A program made the position numbers and the translations under genes. Below are positions 37,801 through 45,464 of a stretch of DNA of 64,000 nucleotides, piece by piece. The stretch is from Muribaculaceae bacterium Isolate-104 (HZI). Its GTDB lineage: Bacteria > Bacteroidota > Bacteroidia > Bacteroidales > Muribaculaceae. The DNA is taken from contig RIBJ01000033.1 of NCBI GenBank assembly GCA_003762715.1, positions 82,602-146,601 on the forward strand. Direction: 5' to 3'. The notes under the pieces were generated by a model. It worked only from the letters and a program-made list of their open reading frames with translations, had not been told where the DNA came from and made no database searches. How positions within the stretch are numbered: the first letter of the stretch is position 1; every line of letters starts with the position of its first letter.

Positions 37801-39095
37801 GGGTTGTGCTCCTTTACAAAATCGGCTTTGGCACCGGCGGCATAGCTGTTGAAATTCTTGCCGTTTTCATTTATGATTTTTTCAAGTTCGGCGGCGTTTG
37901 CCGGGAGGTTGTCTACGGTATAGCCCTCGGCTTTGAGGCGTTTGAGCATGTTGAAGAGTGAAGGAGCCACTTCCATGCCTTCGGCAACCAGAGCGTTCTG
38001 TCCGGGCCCCTTGAAATAAAACACGGCTACTTTTTTATCTTTGTTGGGCTTAGTGCGCAGGGAGTTGTAGTTGTTCACAGTCTGCACAAACTCGTCAAGG
38101 CGTCCGGGTATCACATCCACATACGGCAGCCCGTCCTTGCCTTCGAAATGAGCGAAAAGAACGAAGGGTCTAACCGCGCCGTCAATTTCAGGTGTCACCA
38201 CACTCTGTGAAAGGAATCCGCCGTTCATACCCATTTTGTCCTCCATCCACTCGTCGTACATGCGGTTAACGTTGAGTGGAGAAAACAGAGTTATGTTATT
38301 GCGTTCGAGGTATTCGACAACATTGTCACCCATGCGTCCGTGAGCCATGTTTATCATTGCCGAGGGGGCAACAGAGTCGGCATGACCGCGCATTATGAAC
38401 TGTTGTATCACATTGACGGGGTAGACGATGTTGCCGGTGCGTTCAAGGGCGGCGACAAGGCTGTCGGGAACTCCCATTTGCCCTGTCAGTATTATGTGCG
38501 GAGCGCTATCGTGCCATTTGCCTTGTTTCTTAAGGAAAGCCTCATATTCGGCAACCGACCCGAAGTTGAGCCCGTCATTGTCGTCGGGATAGTATATCAG
38601 AGAGGATGCCGGCACAACAGGGTCGCCGGGAGTTTCGGTAAAAAGTTTTTTGCCGTCAATGAACTTTCTGACATATCTGAGCAGATTGCGGTAGTTGGCT
38701 TTGCCGCCTGCAAGATATTGCTGCATGAACACTGCGTCGACAGAGTCAACCGACACTATATGGTTCTGAGGGTTTGTGGCTGCGGTAGTCATGACCGGAG
38801 TCCCGTTTTCGGCTGCCTTGGCGAGAGCTTCGCGCTGTTCCTCTGTTATGCGGAGCCCCATGCCGTTTACAAACACCATGTCATAGCTGCCCGCTTTGTC
38901 AAGATTTTCTACAGGAAGTTCGGAAATCTTCACAAAAGAGTTGTCGTTGGCTTTGCCTATCTGACCGAGAGCTATCGCCTGATAGTTTACAAAGGCTATC
39001 CTGGTAGAGGCGGCGTAGCCATGCCATATTCCATACAGAATTCCCAGCACGGCAGCGCAAGCAATGGTTATGATAATGATTGATTTCTTTTTCAT
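34857..39095 (-). CDS. hmuS: HmuS, membrane-anchored CobN-type chelatase (1412 aa)
   Basis: A large subunit-type chelatase of the CobN/ChlH/BchH family. HmuS of the hmu locus is associated with removing iron from heme, not with cobalamin synthesis. The N-terminal helix (residues about 4-26) and a C-terminal helix followed by RRRRK put the whole chelatase body in the periplasm. Family motifs are VLFAHFEGKDGLPYVDVIPG (about residue 312) and LMHFGAHGSLEFTPRKQ (about residue 537). A Met/Ala/Lys-rich insert spans about residues 755-850 (MMVMGAMM, MAKKMG, MEAAMKRKG), unusual for CobN. No CobS/CobT ATPase partners are encoded here. It lies 3 bases after hmuR and 6 bases before hmuT. Confidence 0.85.
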   Translation of the reverse strand: MKKKSIIIITIACAAVLGILYGIWHGYAASTRIAFVNYQAIALGQIGKANDNSFVKISELPVENLDKAGSYDMVFVNGMGLRITEEQREALAKAAENGTPVMTTAATNPQNHIVSVDSVDAVFMQQYLAGGKANYRNLLRYVRKFIDGKKLFTETPGDPVVPASSLIYYPDDNDGLNFGSVAEYEAFLKKQGKWHDSAPHIILTGQMGVPDSLVAALERTGNIVYPVNVIQQFIMRGHADSVAPSAMINMAHGRMGDNVVEYLERNNITLFSPLNVNRMYDEWMEDKMGMNGGFLSQSVVTPEIDGAVRPFVLFAHFEGKDGLPYVDVIPGRLDEFVQTVNNYNSLRTKPNKDKKVAVFYFKGPGQNALVAEGMEVAPSLFNMLKRLKAEGYTVDNLPANAAELEKIINENGKNFNSYAAGAKADFVKEHNPVLVGIKEYNDWCAQAMSADMRAEIDAVDGAFPGHGLSDSNGNAAIARVQFGNVVLIPQTAAGIGDDDFKIVHGTDVAPPHSYVASYLWARYGFGADALMHFGAHGSLEFTPRKQVALGSNDWSDRLVGTMPHFYVYSTTNVGEAMIAKRRSYAGVINYLTPPFMESNVRGIYKNLTDAIAAYNKATTRNDSVSAAKIVKKFTVELGIHRELRLDSTASAAYTPDDILRIETYAEELANEKITGALYILGEPYSTEHITGTVEAMTIDPVAYSLHKLNGGKGNISTYRDRARALVRGNVAIDDAAVCRIAGISAAELDSARAILSAIEGSKDMLSRMMVMGAMMPARKDASTAKIAERRAPAKAHAMIPGMSADKALEMAKKMGASEDAIKKMEAAMKRKGSGITGASTHGSKPATGKEFSKEEIEFALAVSEVEKALANVGVYRDELTASPAKELGSIVNALNGGFISPTSGGDPVQNPNILPTGRNMFAVNAEETPSAVAWEKGKTLADNTLAMYRKNHNDSVPRKVSYTLWSSEFIETEGATIAQVLYMLGVEPVRDPFGRVTDLRLIPSESLGRSRIDVVVQTSGQLRDLAASRLFLISRAVKMAAEAKDDIYPNYVSEGVVESEHHLVESGIPPAEARELSTARVFGGANGSYGSGIQGMVEAGDRWENESEIAETYMNNMGAIYGSEEDWEKMREHAFEAALTRTDVVVQPRQSNTWGALSLDHVYEFMGGMNLAVRNVTGKDPEAYLSDYRNRNNVRMQEVKEAIGVESRTTILNPSYIKEKMKGGSGDASKFADIVRNTYGWNVMKPDVIDNELWDDIYDTYVADKHNLGTKDYFKSVNPAAIQEITAVMLETARKGMWEASPEQLSQLAELHTEIVEEFGPACSGFVCDNAKLRDFISSKVNKESADKYRNAVAEVRAEAVNGNDGMVMKKETLSSANSVNTVNGIIVGVAVIVALIAFGVIIRRRRKMNNR

Positions 39096-39098
39096 CGG

Positions 39099-41021
39099 TT
39101 ATTTCTTGAAAAATTTGTCAACATCCACCGATAGCCCGACAGATACGGTGGTGCCGGTGGTTGTGGGGGAGTTGCTGTAGTAATACTTGGGAACATAGTT
39201 GAAAAGGTTGTCAACCGCCAGAGTCAGGTCAATGCCGCGCCATATTCCCTGGGTGACATTCAAACGCCACATGGTGTAGGCGGGGTAGCGCACCTTTTCT
39301 GTTTCCGAGTAGTCGGTCAAAGATGTAAACTCGTCGACAGTGACAGCCGAGAGCGCGCGTCCGTGAAGTGCTATGTTGAAACGGTAGTTGTTCCATGAAC
39401 GGCCATAGTTCAGGCGGAGGGTTGCGGTGTGCGGACGGGTGGAGGTTGTGTACGGCTCTCCTTTGCGCACATGCTCGTGAGTATATATATAGGAGAGTCT
39501 CGAACCGAAGCCGCAGGCGTGTTTCCATGCGACATTGGCATCGACGCCCGCTATGTTGACACGGCTTATGTTGTTGTAGAACTGACCTCCGAGGGTCTGG
39601 TCCCAGGCTGTTGTGATACGGTTGTCCACAAGGTTGCAGAACGTGCCGATGTTGAAGTTGAGCAGCCGGTGGGTGTATTCGGCAGACAGCTGGAAGTTGT
39701 TGCTTGATTCGGGCTTCAGGTTCGGATTGCCGTAAATCATGAATATGCCCGCCATGTCAAAGTTCATGTACATCTCTTTCAGGGTAGGGGCGCGAAAGCC
39801 TCCGGAGTACGACCCGCGAAAGTTCCACTTGTTGAGTTTGTACATGAGGCTGAGTCTTGAAGAGAAATGCTTCATTGACGATTCGGAGAAGTAGTCGTAT
39901 CTTCCTCCCGCGATTATGTTGAAATTGTCAAAGAAATTCATGTCGAACTGAGCCATGCCGTCGGCGGTGACCTGTGACTTGTGACCGTTGTTTTCAAACT
40001 GGTAGCTCAGCAGGTAGTCTCTCATGACATCTCCGCCTACTGTCAGTATATGCTTGCCGGCGAATGTGTGGTTGTATATTGCGCGTACACTGTTCTGTAC
40101 ATTGCTGTATTTGCGCACATCCTTGTCGGTAAGCACCATGTAGTCGCTTTTGTCGTACTGGTCGAAGCTGTATGACACTTCAAGGTCGTTTGCATGAGAG
40201 AAAGTGTACAGCCCACGCAGCCCTCCTGAAAATCCTCGATAGCGGTCGCGGGTACTCTCCTGGGCGTTGCGCTGCCGGAAATAGTAGCCCAGTCGTCCTG
40301 TTAGCTTGAGCTGGCTGAACGGGGTCACGGTAAAGCGCTCTTTTACATTCCAGTTGTAGCCTCCATAGAATCTGGTGTAGTCTCCTTCATTTTTCATGTT
40401 ATAGGAGTTGATGTGGTTGTACTGGAGGGTTGTGGCGCTGCTGAATATGCCTTTTGAAAAGCCTGCCACCGCGCCGTATCGCTGTTCGTTGTGGGCGCCA
40501 TACCTGCCGTTCAGATTCAGGGTCCACGGCTGTGACTGCTCCTTGCTTATTATATTTATGACACCGCCTACCGCATTCGAGCCATAGAGCGCCGAAGCCC
40601 CGCCTTTGACAATTTCTATACGTTCCACATTGCTGAGGTTGAGCCGGTTGTAGTCTATGTTGTCAAGCGTTTCTCCTGCAACTCTCTCTCCGTCAACAAG
40701 AAACAGAACTGAGTTGCCGCCGAAGCCCTGCATGTTCAGGTTTACCTGCTGGTTCATGGAATAGGTAAATTCTATGCCTGGCAGTTCGGACTGAAGAAGG
40801 TCGCTGATATTGGTAGCGTCAGCCGATTTTATGTCAGAAGAACTCAGCACACGGGTGAGTATCGGCGAATTCTTGAGTAGCTTAGGTGTGCGTGTACCGG
40901 TTATTACAACTGTGTTGAGCAGCGTGTTCCAGCGGGCGTCCAGGCTGTCCTGCTCCTCGGGCACATTGTCGGCTCCTGCACCTGCGATACCCAGAGCCAA
41001 TGCTAATATGGTATTTCTCAT
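39099..41021 (-). CDS. hmuR: HmuR, TonB-dependent heme receptor (640 aa)
   Basis: Outer membrane receptor for heme uptake. The plug domain is at residues about 40-160 (NTVVITGTRTPKLLKNSP; VERIEIVKGGASALYGSNAVGG), followed by a 22-strand barrel ending in an aromatic/Lys residue. The heme-receptor FRAP box (GFRAPTLKEMYMNF) and an NPNL box (YGNPNLKPE) are present. The stretch between the two boxes has Met residues and no His, whereas P. gingivalis HmuR has a functional His there. It lies 12 bases after hmuY. Confidence 0.9.
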   Translation of the reverse strand: MRNTILALALGIAGAGADNVPEEQDSLDARWNTLLNTVVITGTRTPKLLKNSPILTRVLSSSDIKSADATNISDLLQSELPGIEFTYSMNQQVNLNMQGFGGNSVLFLVDGERVAGETLDNIDYNRLNLSNVERIEIVKGGASALYGSNAVGGVINIISKEQSQPWTLNLNGRYGAHNEQRYGAVAGFSKGIFSSATTLQYNHINSYNMKNEGDYTRFYGGYNWNVKERFTVTPFSQLKLTGRLGYYFRQRNAQESTRDRYRGFSGGLRGLYTFSHANDLEVSYSFDQYDKSDYMVLTDKDVRKYSNVQNSVRAIYNHTFAGKHILTVGGDVMRDYLLSYQFENNGHKSQVTADGMAQFDMNFFDNFNIIAGGRYDYFSESSMKHFSSRLSLMYKLNKWNFRGSYSGGFRAPTLKEMYMNFDMAGIFMIYGNPNLKPESSNNFQLSAEYTHRLLNFNIGTFCNLVDNRITTAWDQTLGGQFYNNISRVNIAGVDANVAWKHACGFGSRLSYIYTHEHVRKGEPYTTSTRPHTATLRLNYGRSWNNYRFNIALHGRALSAVTVDEFTSLTDYSETEKVRYPAYTMWRLNVTQGIWRGIDLTLAVDNLFNYVPKYYYSNSPTTTGTTVSVGLSVDVDKFFKK

Positions 41022-41033
41022 GATTCCGGTGGA

Positions 41034-41645
41034 TTACATGAATTGATACTCAATTGTCAGAAAACCTTTTACCCCGCTCTCGTTCATGAAGTTTATGAGC
41101 CGCAGCGCAACTTCACGTCCGTCACCGAGGTTTACGAAATAGCGTTTGCCGCTCAGTGTATATATCGGGGGCATGGTGCTTTTGTCAACATCAAGCCATT
41201 TGGACAGCTTCGGATTGTAGAATGACTCCGTGTATGACAGGTATCCGTCCATCATAGTGGACATATCTGTGACAATGACATTTGTAGTCCACACATCAGC
41301 CACATATTCCAAAGCTCCTTCCTCCATTACGCTGCCGCCGTTGGTCTTTGCGTCGTAGCGGTGAAGAGCTATGTCCCATTTTTTAGGCTCCGGGTCGTTT
41401 ACATCAAGAGTGTCAATGCTCATGTCATTGAAGTTGATGTATGTCCAGCGCTCATAGTCGGTGGCGTCAATGTATATCTTTCCGAGGTTGTTGTCCGTAG
41501 CCGCCGAAACAAATCCGAATTCAGAGCCGGTATCTGCATCTGGAGTGTCGTACACACTGCTAAACAGCCCGTTACAAGCGGAGAGCAGCATTGCTGCCGC
41601 TCCCGTCATTACGCTAAAACAAATCCTATTAACCTTAATTGCCAT
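41034..41645 (-). CDS. hmuY: HmuY-family heme-binding lipoprotein (203 aa)
   Basis: Hemophore-like surface lipoprotein that takes heme from host proteins and hands it to HmuR. The signal ends in LLSAC (lipobox). The family signature WDIALHRYDAKTNGG is present at about residue 89. After it the sequence is Met-rich (VMEEG, TDMSTMMDG, DKSTMPP), which suggests methionine heme ligation as described for several non-Porphyromonas HmuY homologues; the exact ligands cannot be set by eye. The start codon shares one base with the stop of the calycin-like gene (TAATG). Confidence 0.87.
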   Translation of the reverse strand: MAIKVNRICFSVMTGAAAMLLSACNGLFSSVYDTPDADTGSEFGFVSAATDNNLGKIYIDATDYERWTYINFNDMSIDTLDVNDPEPKKWDIALHRYDAKTNGGSVMEEGALEYVADVWTTNVIVTDMSTMMDGYLSYTESFYNPKLSKWLDVDKSTMPPIYTLSGKRYFVNLGDGREVALRLINFMNESGVKGFLTIEYQFM

Positions 41646-42475
41646 TATTCTGCGGTCTGAGGCATGCCGCCGGTTTTGAAAACTATTGTGAGACCTCCCA
41701 TTATAGGAGCGGTAAACACAAATTCGGGAGAGTCTTTTTCAGCGTCTATCGTACCGGTGAATGAGCAGGAATATTCGCTTACATTGCCGCCCATTCCCAT
41801 TTTGCAGGTTCCTGTGCCTGAAAGGGAGAATGTGTTGCCTTCGGATGTGGCAGTGACGTTGTCAATGGAAAATTCGCCCCAGGTGTCGGAAGTGAAGCTG
41901 ACCTTGAAAGAGTTTTCTCCGGACAGTGCTATTTCAAGGGTCTGATTGTCGGCATACATGTCGTGAAAATAGGCGCAATCGGCTTTTGTATAGCCCTTGT
42001 AAGTGCCGGGTACAACTGTTGATGCGGGAATGTCGCCCTGCTCGAAGTGAATTGTGAGTCCGCCCATTATCGCGGCGCATGAGAAAGAGAGGCTTGCCTT
42101 GCCGTCGGTTATTGTTCCTGTCAGCTCACAAGCGTACTCGCTGCTGTTGCCGCCCATTCCCATCACTGATGTTCCGGAACCTGATATGAGATAGCTGTCG
42201 CCTTGCTTTGCCACAGTGGCGGCAGGTATAGAGATTGTGCCCCAGGTTGATGAACTGAAACTGATGCTGACCTGGTTTGCTGCGCCGGATACCTGCGCGA
42301 TAGTCAGGCTCTGGTCGGTGGCTACCTGTCCGCTGAAATATGCACACTCCGCTACGGTGTATCCGTCATAGTTGCCCGCGATGTCATCGGCGAGGTTTTC
42401 GGGGGTGTTGTCATCGCTGCAAGAGGCAATTATTGCCGGGGCAAGCAGCAGAGCTAAAAGGTGTTTGAGTTTCAT
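41645..42475 (-). CDS. duplicated calycin-like lipoprotein, first gene of the hmu operon (276 aa)
   Basis: A lipoprotein (lipobox IIASC, Cys19) with two copies of a roughly 115-residue calycin-like beta-barrel. Both copies share ECAYFSG/DCAYFHD near their start, MGMGGNSSEYAC/MGMGGNVSEYSC in the middle and IMGGLTIHF/IMGGLTIVF at the end. The repeated Met, Tyr, Cys and His residues could bind a porphyrin or metal; that is inference from composition and operon position. It is not part of the P. gingivalis hmuYRSTUV set. Translation is coupled to hmuY through a one-base stop/start overlap. Confidence 0.8.
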   Translation of the reverse strand: MKLKHLLALLLAPAIIASCSDDNTPENLADDIAGNYDGYTVAECAYFSGQVATDQSLTIAQVSGAANQVSISFSSSTWGTISIPAATVAKQGDSYLISGSGTSVMGMGGNSSEYACELTGTITDGKASLSFSCAAIMGGLTIHFEQGDIPASTVVPGTYKGYTKADCAYFHDMYADNQTLEIALSGENSFKVSFTSDTWGEFSIDNVTATSEGNTFSLSGTGTCKMGMGGNVSEYSCSFTGTIDAEKDSPEFVFTAPIMGGLTIVFKTGGMPQTAE

Positions 42476-42515
42476 GAATGAAATATGATTTTGTTGATTG
42501 ATTTTTTTTCCGATG

Positions 42516-42547
42516 CAAAATTAGACCTGCAAAACAAAGGGGGCAAT
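42516..42547 (-). promoter_or_regulatory. promoter of the hmu operon
   Basis: On the minus strand ATTG (42544-42547), 20 bases, TAATTTTG (42516-42523). The leader to 42475 is about 35 nt. I found no convincing Fur box by eye in the 220-base divergent gap. Confidence 0.6.
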
Positions 42548-42661
42548 ACTTAAAAATAGGGGTATTTAGCCCCTGAAAACAGGTTGTTTGCCTGTGGATT
42601 GTACCGAATGTGAAGTAATTTTTAATTAAAATTGGGTATATTGGCAACAAAAATCTATTTG

Positions 42662-42669
42662 TAACTTTG
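42662..42669 (+). promoter_or_regulatory. -7 element of the hemerythrin-LuxR regulator
   Basis: TAACTTTG lies 26 bases before the ATG at 42696. A TTGG at 42641-42644 is at shorter than usual distance (17 bases). Confidence 0.5.
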
Positions 42670-42695
42670 CATGGGAAAAAATCCTCTGAACAATC

Positions 42696-43658
42696 ATGGT
42701 GGAAAAATTAAGAGAATACCGCGCTCACAATAACATGAGAGAGCTGATTATTGACAATAATCTGCTGCTGATGGCAATCAGCCGTTTTGACATAGCCTTT
42801 GGTTTTGGCGACAGCTCCATTCGCGAGGTGTGTGAGAAGAACAATGTCGATGTGAATACGTTTCTGGCTGTGTGCAATTTGCTCAGCGGTAACGATTACA
42901 AGGACTATGAGATTTCCCTGCCGTCGCTGATAGGTTATCTCAAGAGGGCGCACACATCGTTTGTGGATGTGACTCTGCCAAAGATAAGACATCATCTGAT
43001 AGAGGCCATCAACTATAGCGACACCAATGATGTGTCATTTCTGCTGATGAAGTTCTTTGATGATTATGTTGTGGAGGTAAAGCACCACATGGAGCATGAG
43101 AACAACGAGGTTTTCGGCTATGTGGAGCGTTTGCTTGCGGGGGAGGTTGACACGGATTTCGATTTTTCAAGTTTTTCGGTCAACCATGACAACATGGCTA
43201 CCAAGCTGAACGAGCTCAAGGATATATTCATATACCATTACAATCAGAAAGACAACGCGCGGCTTAGTTCGGTGTTGTTCGACATAATTGTATGCGGTCG
43301 CGACCTGATATCCCACTTTCAGGTCGAGAACACTCTTTTTGTGCCGGCGGTAGAGAAGCTGGAGGAAACATTGCGCTCAAAACATGCCGGTGAGTCGTTG
43401 CCGGAAAAGAGCGGGGACTCCGAAGAGTCTCCCCATGTGGATGTTCTCGGAGACCGGGAGAAAGATATAATAAGGTGTGTGGCTCAGGGTATGGCAAACA
43501 AAGAGATTGCCGATGCTCTGTGCCTGTCGGTACACACGGTAGCCACCCACCGGCGAAATATAAGCGCCAAGTTAGGCATTCATTCCACTGCGGGTCTGAC
43601 AATTTTCGCGATACTGCATAATCTTGTGGACCTGAAGGATATAAATCCGCATCAGTAG
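42696..43658 (+). CDS. di-iron hemerythrin-domain LuxR-type transcriptional regulator (320 aa)
   Basis: A one-component regulator. Residues about 25-65 resemble the N-terminal ScdA/DUF542 module (FGDSSIREVCEKNNVDVNTF) but lack its CC pair. Residues about 80-225 form a hemerythrin-like bundle with the ligand pattern of the iron-cluster-repair protein YtfE/RIC: His86, His131-x3-Glu135 (or His134-x3-Glu138), His164 and His207-x3-Glu211. After an acidic linker, residues about 249-312 are a LuxR/GerE helix-turn-helix (LGDREKDIIRCVAQGMANKE, LSVHTVATHRRNISAKLG). It is divergent from the hmu operon, so it probably senses O2, NO or iron state and controls that operon or itself. Its end overlaps the tcdA stop by 7 bases. 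Confidence 0.83.
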   Translation: MVEKLREYRAHNNMRELIIDNNLLLMAISRFDIAFGFGDSSIREVCEKNNVDVNTFLAVCNLLSGNDYKDYEISLPSLIGYLKRAHTSFVDVTLPKIRHHLIEAINYSDTNDVSFLLMKFFDDYVVEVKHHMEHENNEVFGYVERLLAGEVDTDFDFSSFSVNHDNMATKLNELKDIFIYHYNQKDNARLSSVLFDIIVCGRDLISHFQVENTLFVPAVEKLEETLRSKHAGESLPEKSGDSEESPHVDVLGDREKDIIRCVAQGMANKEIADALCLSVHTVATHRRNISAKLGIHSTAGLTIFAILHNLVDLKDINPHQ

Positions 43659-44386
43659 CGGGCAGCGTCCTGAATTACAAGTCCGGCGAGAGTGAGTCCG
43701 AAGATAGCCGTTATGTGCATGAGCGAGCCGTTTGTCTGAACCTTGCCGTGGCTGTCTGAGCCATCGGCAATCGCTTCCGCTCCTTTGTTGCGCAGAAGCT
43801 CGTTGCTGTACACACACATAAACTTTTTTGCCGGCTTGCGTCCTGCCTTTTTAAACCGTTGTCTCAGGGCTCTCGCGAGGGGACACCCTTCCACTTTCCA
43901 GAATTCCGTTACTTTTATGCGTGTGGGGTCGATTTTCAGCGCGGCGCCCATGGAAGAAAAGAAGCGGGCTTTTGTTCTTGTGGCGGTTTCTATCAGCAGC
44001 GCTTTGTCCTTCAGAGAGTCAATTGCATCAATTATATAGTCGTAGCTGTCAAGGTCAAAGCTGTCGGCGGTTTCTGCGGTAAACAGCTGCCTCCGTGCGG
44101 TGATTTCCGCGCTTGGCAGAATTGTCAGCAGGCGTTCGCGCAAAGCCTCGACCTTAGGCTTGCCCAGGGTGAGAGTCGTAGCCATAAGCTGGCGGTTGAT
44201 ATTTGACACGCACACAACATCGCTGTCTACAATCGTAATGTGCCTGACTCCGGAACGCACCAGACTTTCCGCGCACCATGAGCCTACGCCTCCCACTCCG
44301 AATATAATGACCCGGGCGTCGGCAAGTCTCTGCATCCCTTCTTCGCCCAGCAGCAGGTAAGAGCGGTTTAAAATAGCGCTGTCCAT
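43652..44386 (-). CDS. tcdA: tRNA threonylcarbamoyladenosine dehydratase (244 aa)
   Basis: Cyclises t6A to ct6A at tRNA position 37 using ATP. ThiF/E1-like fold with the nucleotide motif VIIFGVGGVGSWCAESLVRS (about residue 25) and the adenylate Asp in HITIVDSDVV followed by NINRQLMAT. The start at 44386 gives the usual MDSAILNRSYLLLGEEGMQR; the open frame reaches 22 codons further upstream into the msrAB gene. It lies 4 bases after msrAB. Confidence 0.9.
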   Translation of the reverse strand: MDSAILNRSYLLLGEEGMQRLADARVIIFGVGGVGSWCAESLVRSGVRHITIVDSDVVCVSNINRQLMATTLTLGKPKVEALRERLLTILPSAEITARRQLFTAETADSFDLDSYDYIIDAIDSLKDKALLIETATRTKARFFSSMGAALKIDPTRIKVTEFWKVEGCPLARALRQRFKKAGRKPAKKFMCVYSNELLRNKGAEAIADGSDSHGKVQTNGSLMHITAIFGLTLAGLVIQDAARY

Positions 44387-44390
44387 AACG

Positions 44391-45356
44391 TCATGATTCG
44401 GATGACACCATGGGAATATAATCGGCATAGCCTTCCTCTGCCATTCTTTCAAGCGGAATGAAGCGCAGGGAAGCCGAATTGATGCAGTACCTCAGACCTC
44501 CGTCCTCTGCCGGCCCGTCGGGAAACACATGACCGAGATGCGCTCCGGATGTCGCAGACCTCACTTCTGTGCGCTGTCTGCCGAAAGAGGTGTCGTTGAA
44601 TTCATTTATCAGAGAGTCGTCTATCGGTCGGGAGAATGCCGGCCAGCCGCACCCTGAATTGAATTTGCGCGATGACAGGAACAAAGGCGTGCCGTCGATG
44701 ATGTCAACATATATCCCGCGCCGAAATTCGTTGTCATACTCGTTTACAAACGGACGCTCTGTGGCTCCGTTCTGCGTCACCTCCCACTGAAGCGGAGTGA
44801 GCCGCTGCCTCAGCTCCGCGTTGTTATCTTCATTGCTGCAACAGGTCGGCTGCCTGACAAGGTTTTTCGCCTCATTGAAAAGAGCCGGGTTGACATGGCA
44901 GTAGCCGCCGGGGTTCTTCTGAAGATAGTCCTGATGATACTCCTCGGCAGGATAAAAGTTTTCCAGCACACCCCATTCAAGGGCAAGCGGCGTGGAGTGC
45001 CGGCGCTGCAGAGCGGCGACCATGGCTTCCACCACCGGAGCCTCGGTAGTGTCGGAATAATATATTCCGGTGCGGTACTGTGTGCCGCAATCGTTGCCCT
45101 GACGGTTCAGCGACAGCGGGTCGATGCTGCGGAAAAAGAGCATTATAAGGTCGGCAAGCCCTACAGCGTCCGGGTTGTACACAACTTCGACTGTCTCGGC
45201 TGCGCCGGTCTCACCGGTGCAGACCATTTCATACGAAGGGGCAGGAACCTTGCTGTTGGCATATCCTGCCACGGTTTTTATAACGCCCGGCACGAGCGAA
45301 AACAGTCGGGCAGTACCCCAGAAGCATCCGCCGGCAAAGTATATTGTCTTGTTCAT
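44391..45356 (-). CDS. msrAB: bifunctional methionine sulfoxide reductase MsrA-MsrB (321 aa)
   Basis: Repairs both S- and R-methionine sulfoxide. The MsrA half has the catalytic YFAGGCFWG (Cys11). The MsrB half starts about residue 180 and has [23 protein letters not shown] and the catalytic Cys in [11 protein letters not shown]. The zinc-binding CxxC pairs of many MsrB proteins are absent. No signal peptide, so it acts in the cytoplasm, unlike the secreted PilB-type fusions. Confidence 0.92.
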   Translation of the reverse strand: MNKTIYFAGGCFWGTARLFSLVPGVIKTVAGYANSKVPAPSYEMVCTGETGAAETVEVVYNPDAVGLADLIMLFFRSIDPLSLNRQGNDCGTQYRTGIYYSDTTEAPVVEAMVAALQRRHSTPLALEWGVLENFYPAEEYHQDYLQKNPGGYCHVNPALFNEAKNLVRQPTCCSNEDNNAELRQRLTPLQWEVTQNGATERPFVNEYDNEFRRGIYVDIIDGTPLFLSSRKFNSGCGWPAFSRPIDDSLINEFNDTSFGRQRTEVRSATSGAHLGHVFPDGPAEDGGLRYCINSASLRFIPLERMAEEGYADYIPMVSSES

Positions 45357-45433
45357 AATCCGCTAAATTAGCCTATTTATATCAAACAGCCAACATTTTT
45401 TACAAACAGCGCCTGAAAGTCGGTCATTTTGTA

Positions 45434-45441
45434 TAACTTTG
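45434..45441 (+). promoter_or_regulatory. -7 element of the second GH20 gene
   Basis: TAACTTTG, 23 bases before the ATG at 45465. It lies inside the longer open frame that begins at 45429, which supports the downstream start. Confidence 0.55.
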
Positions 45442-45464
45442 TCGGAAACAACAAATTTAATTCC

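Noticed and set aside
34857..39095. Cobaltochelatase CobN for B12 synthesis
   Set aside because: The gene is embedded in an hmuYR...TUV operon, has membrane anchors and lacks the CobS/CobT partners. HmuS is the better call.
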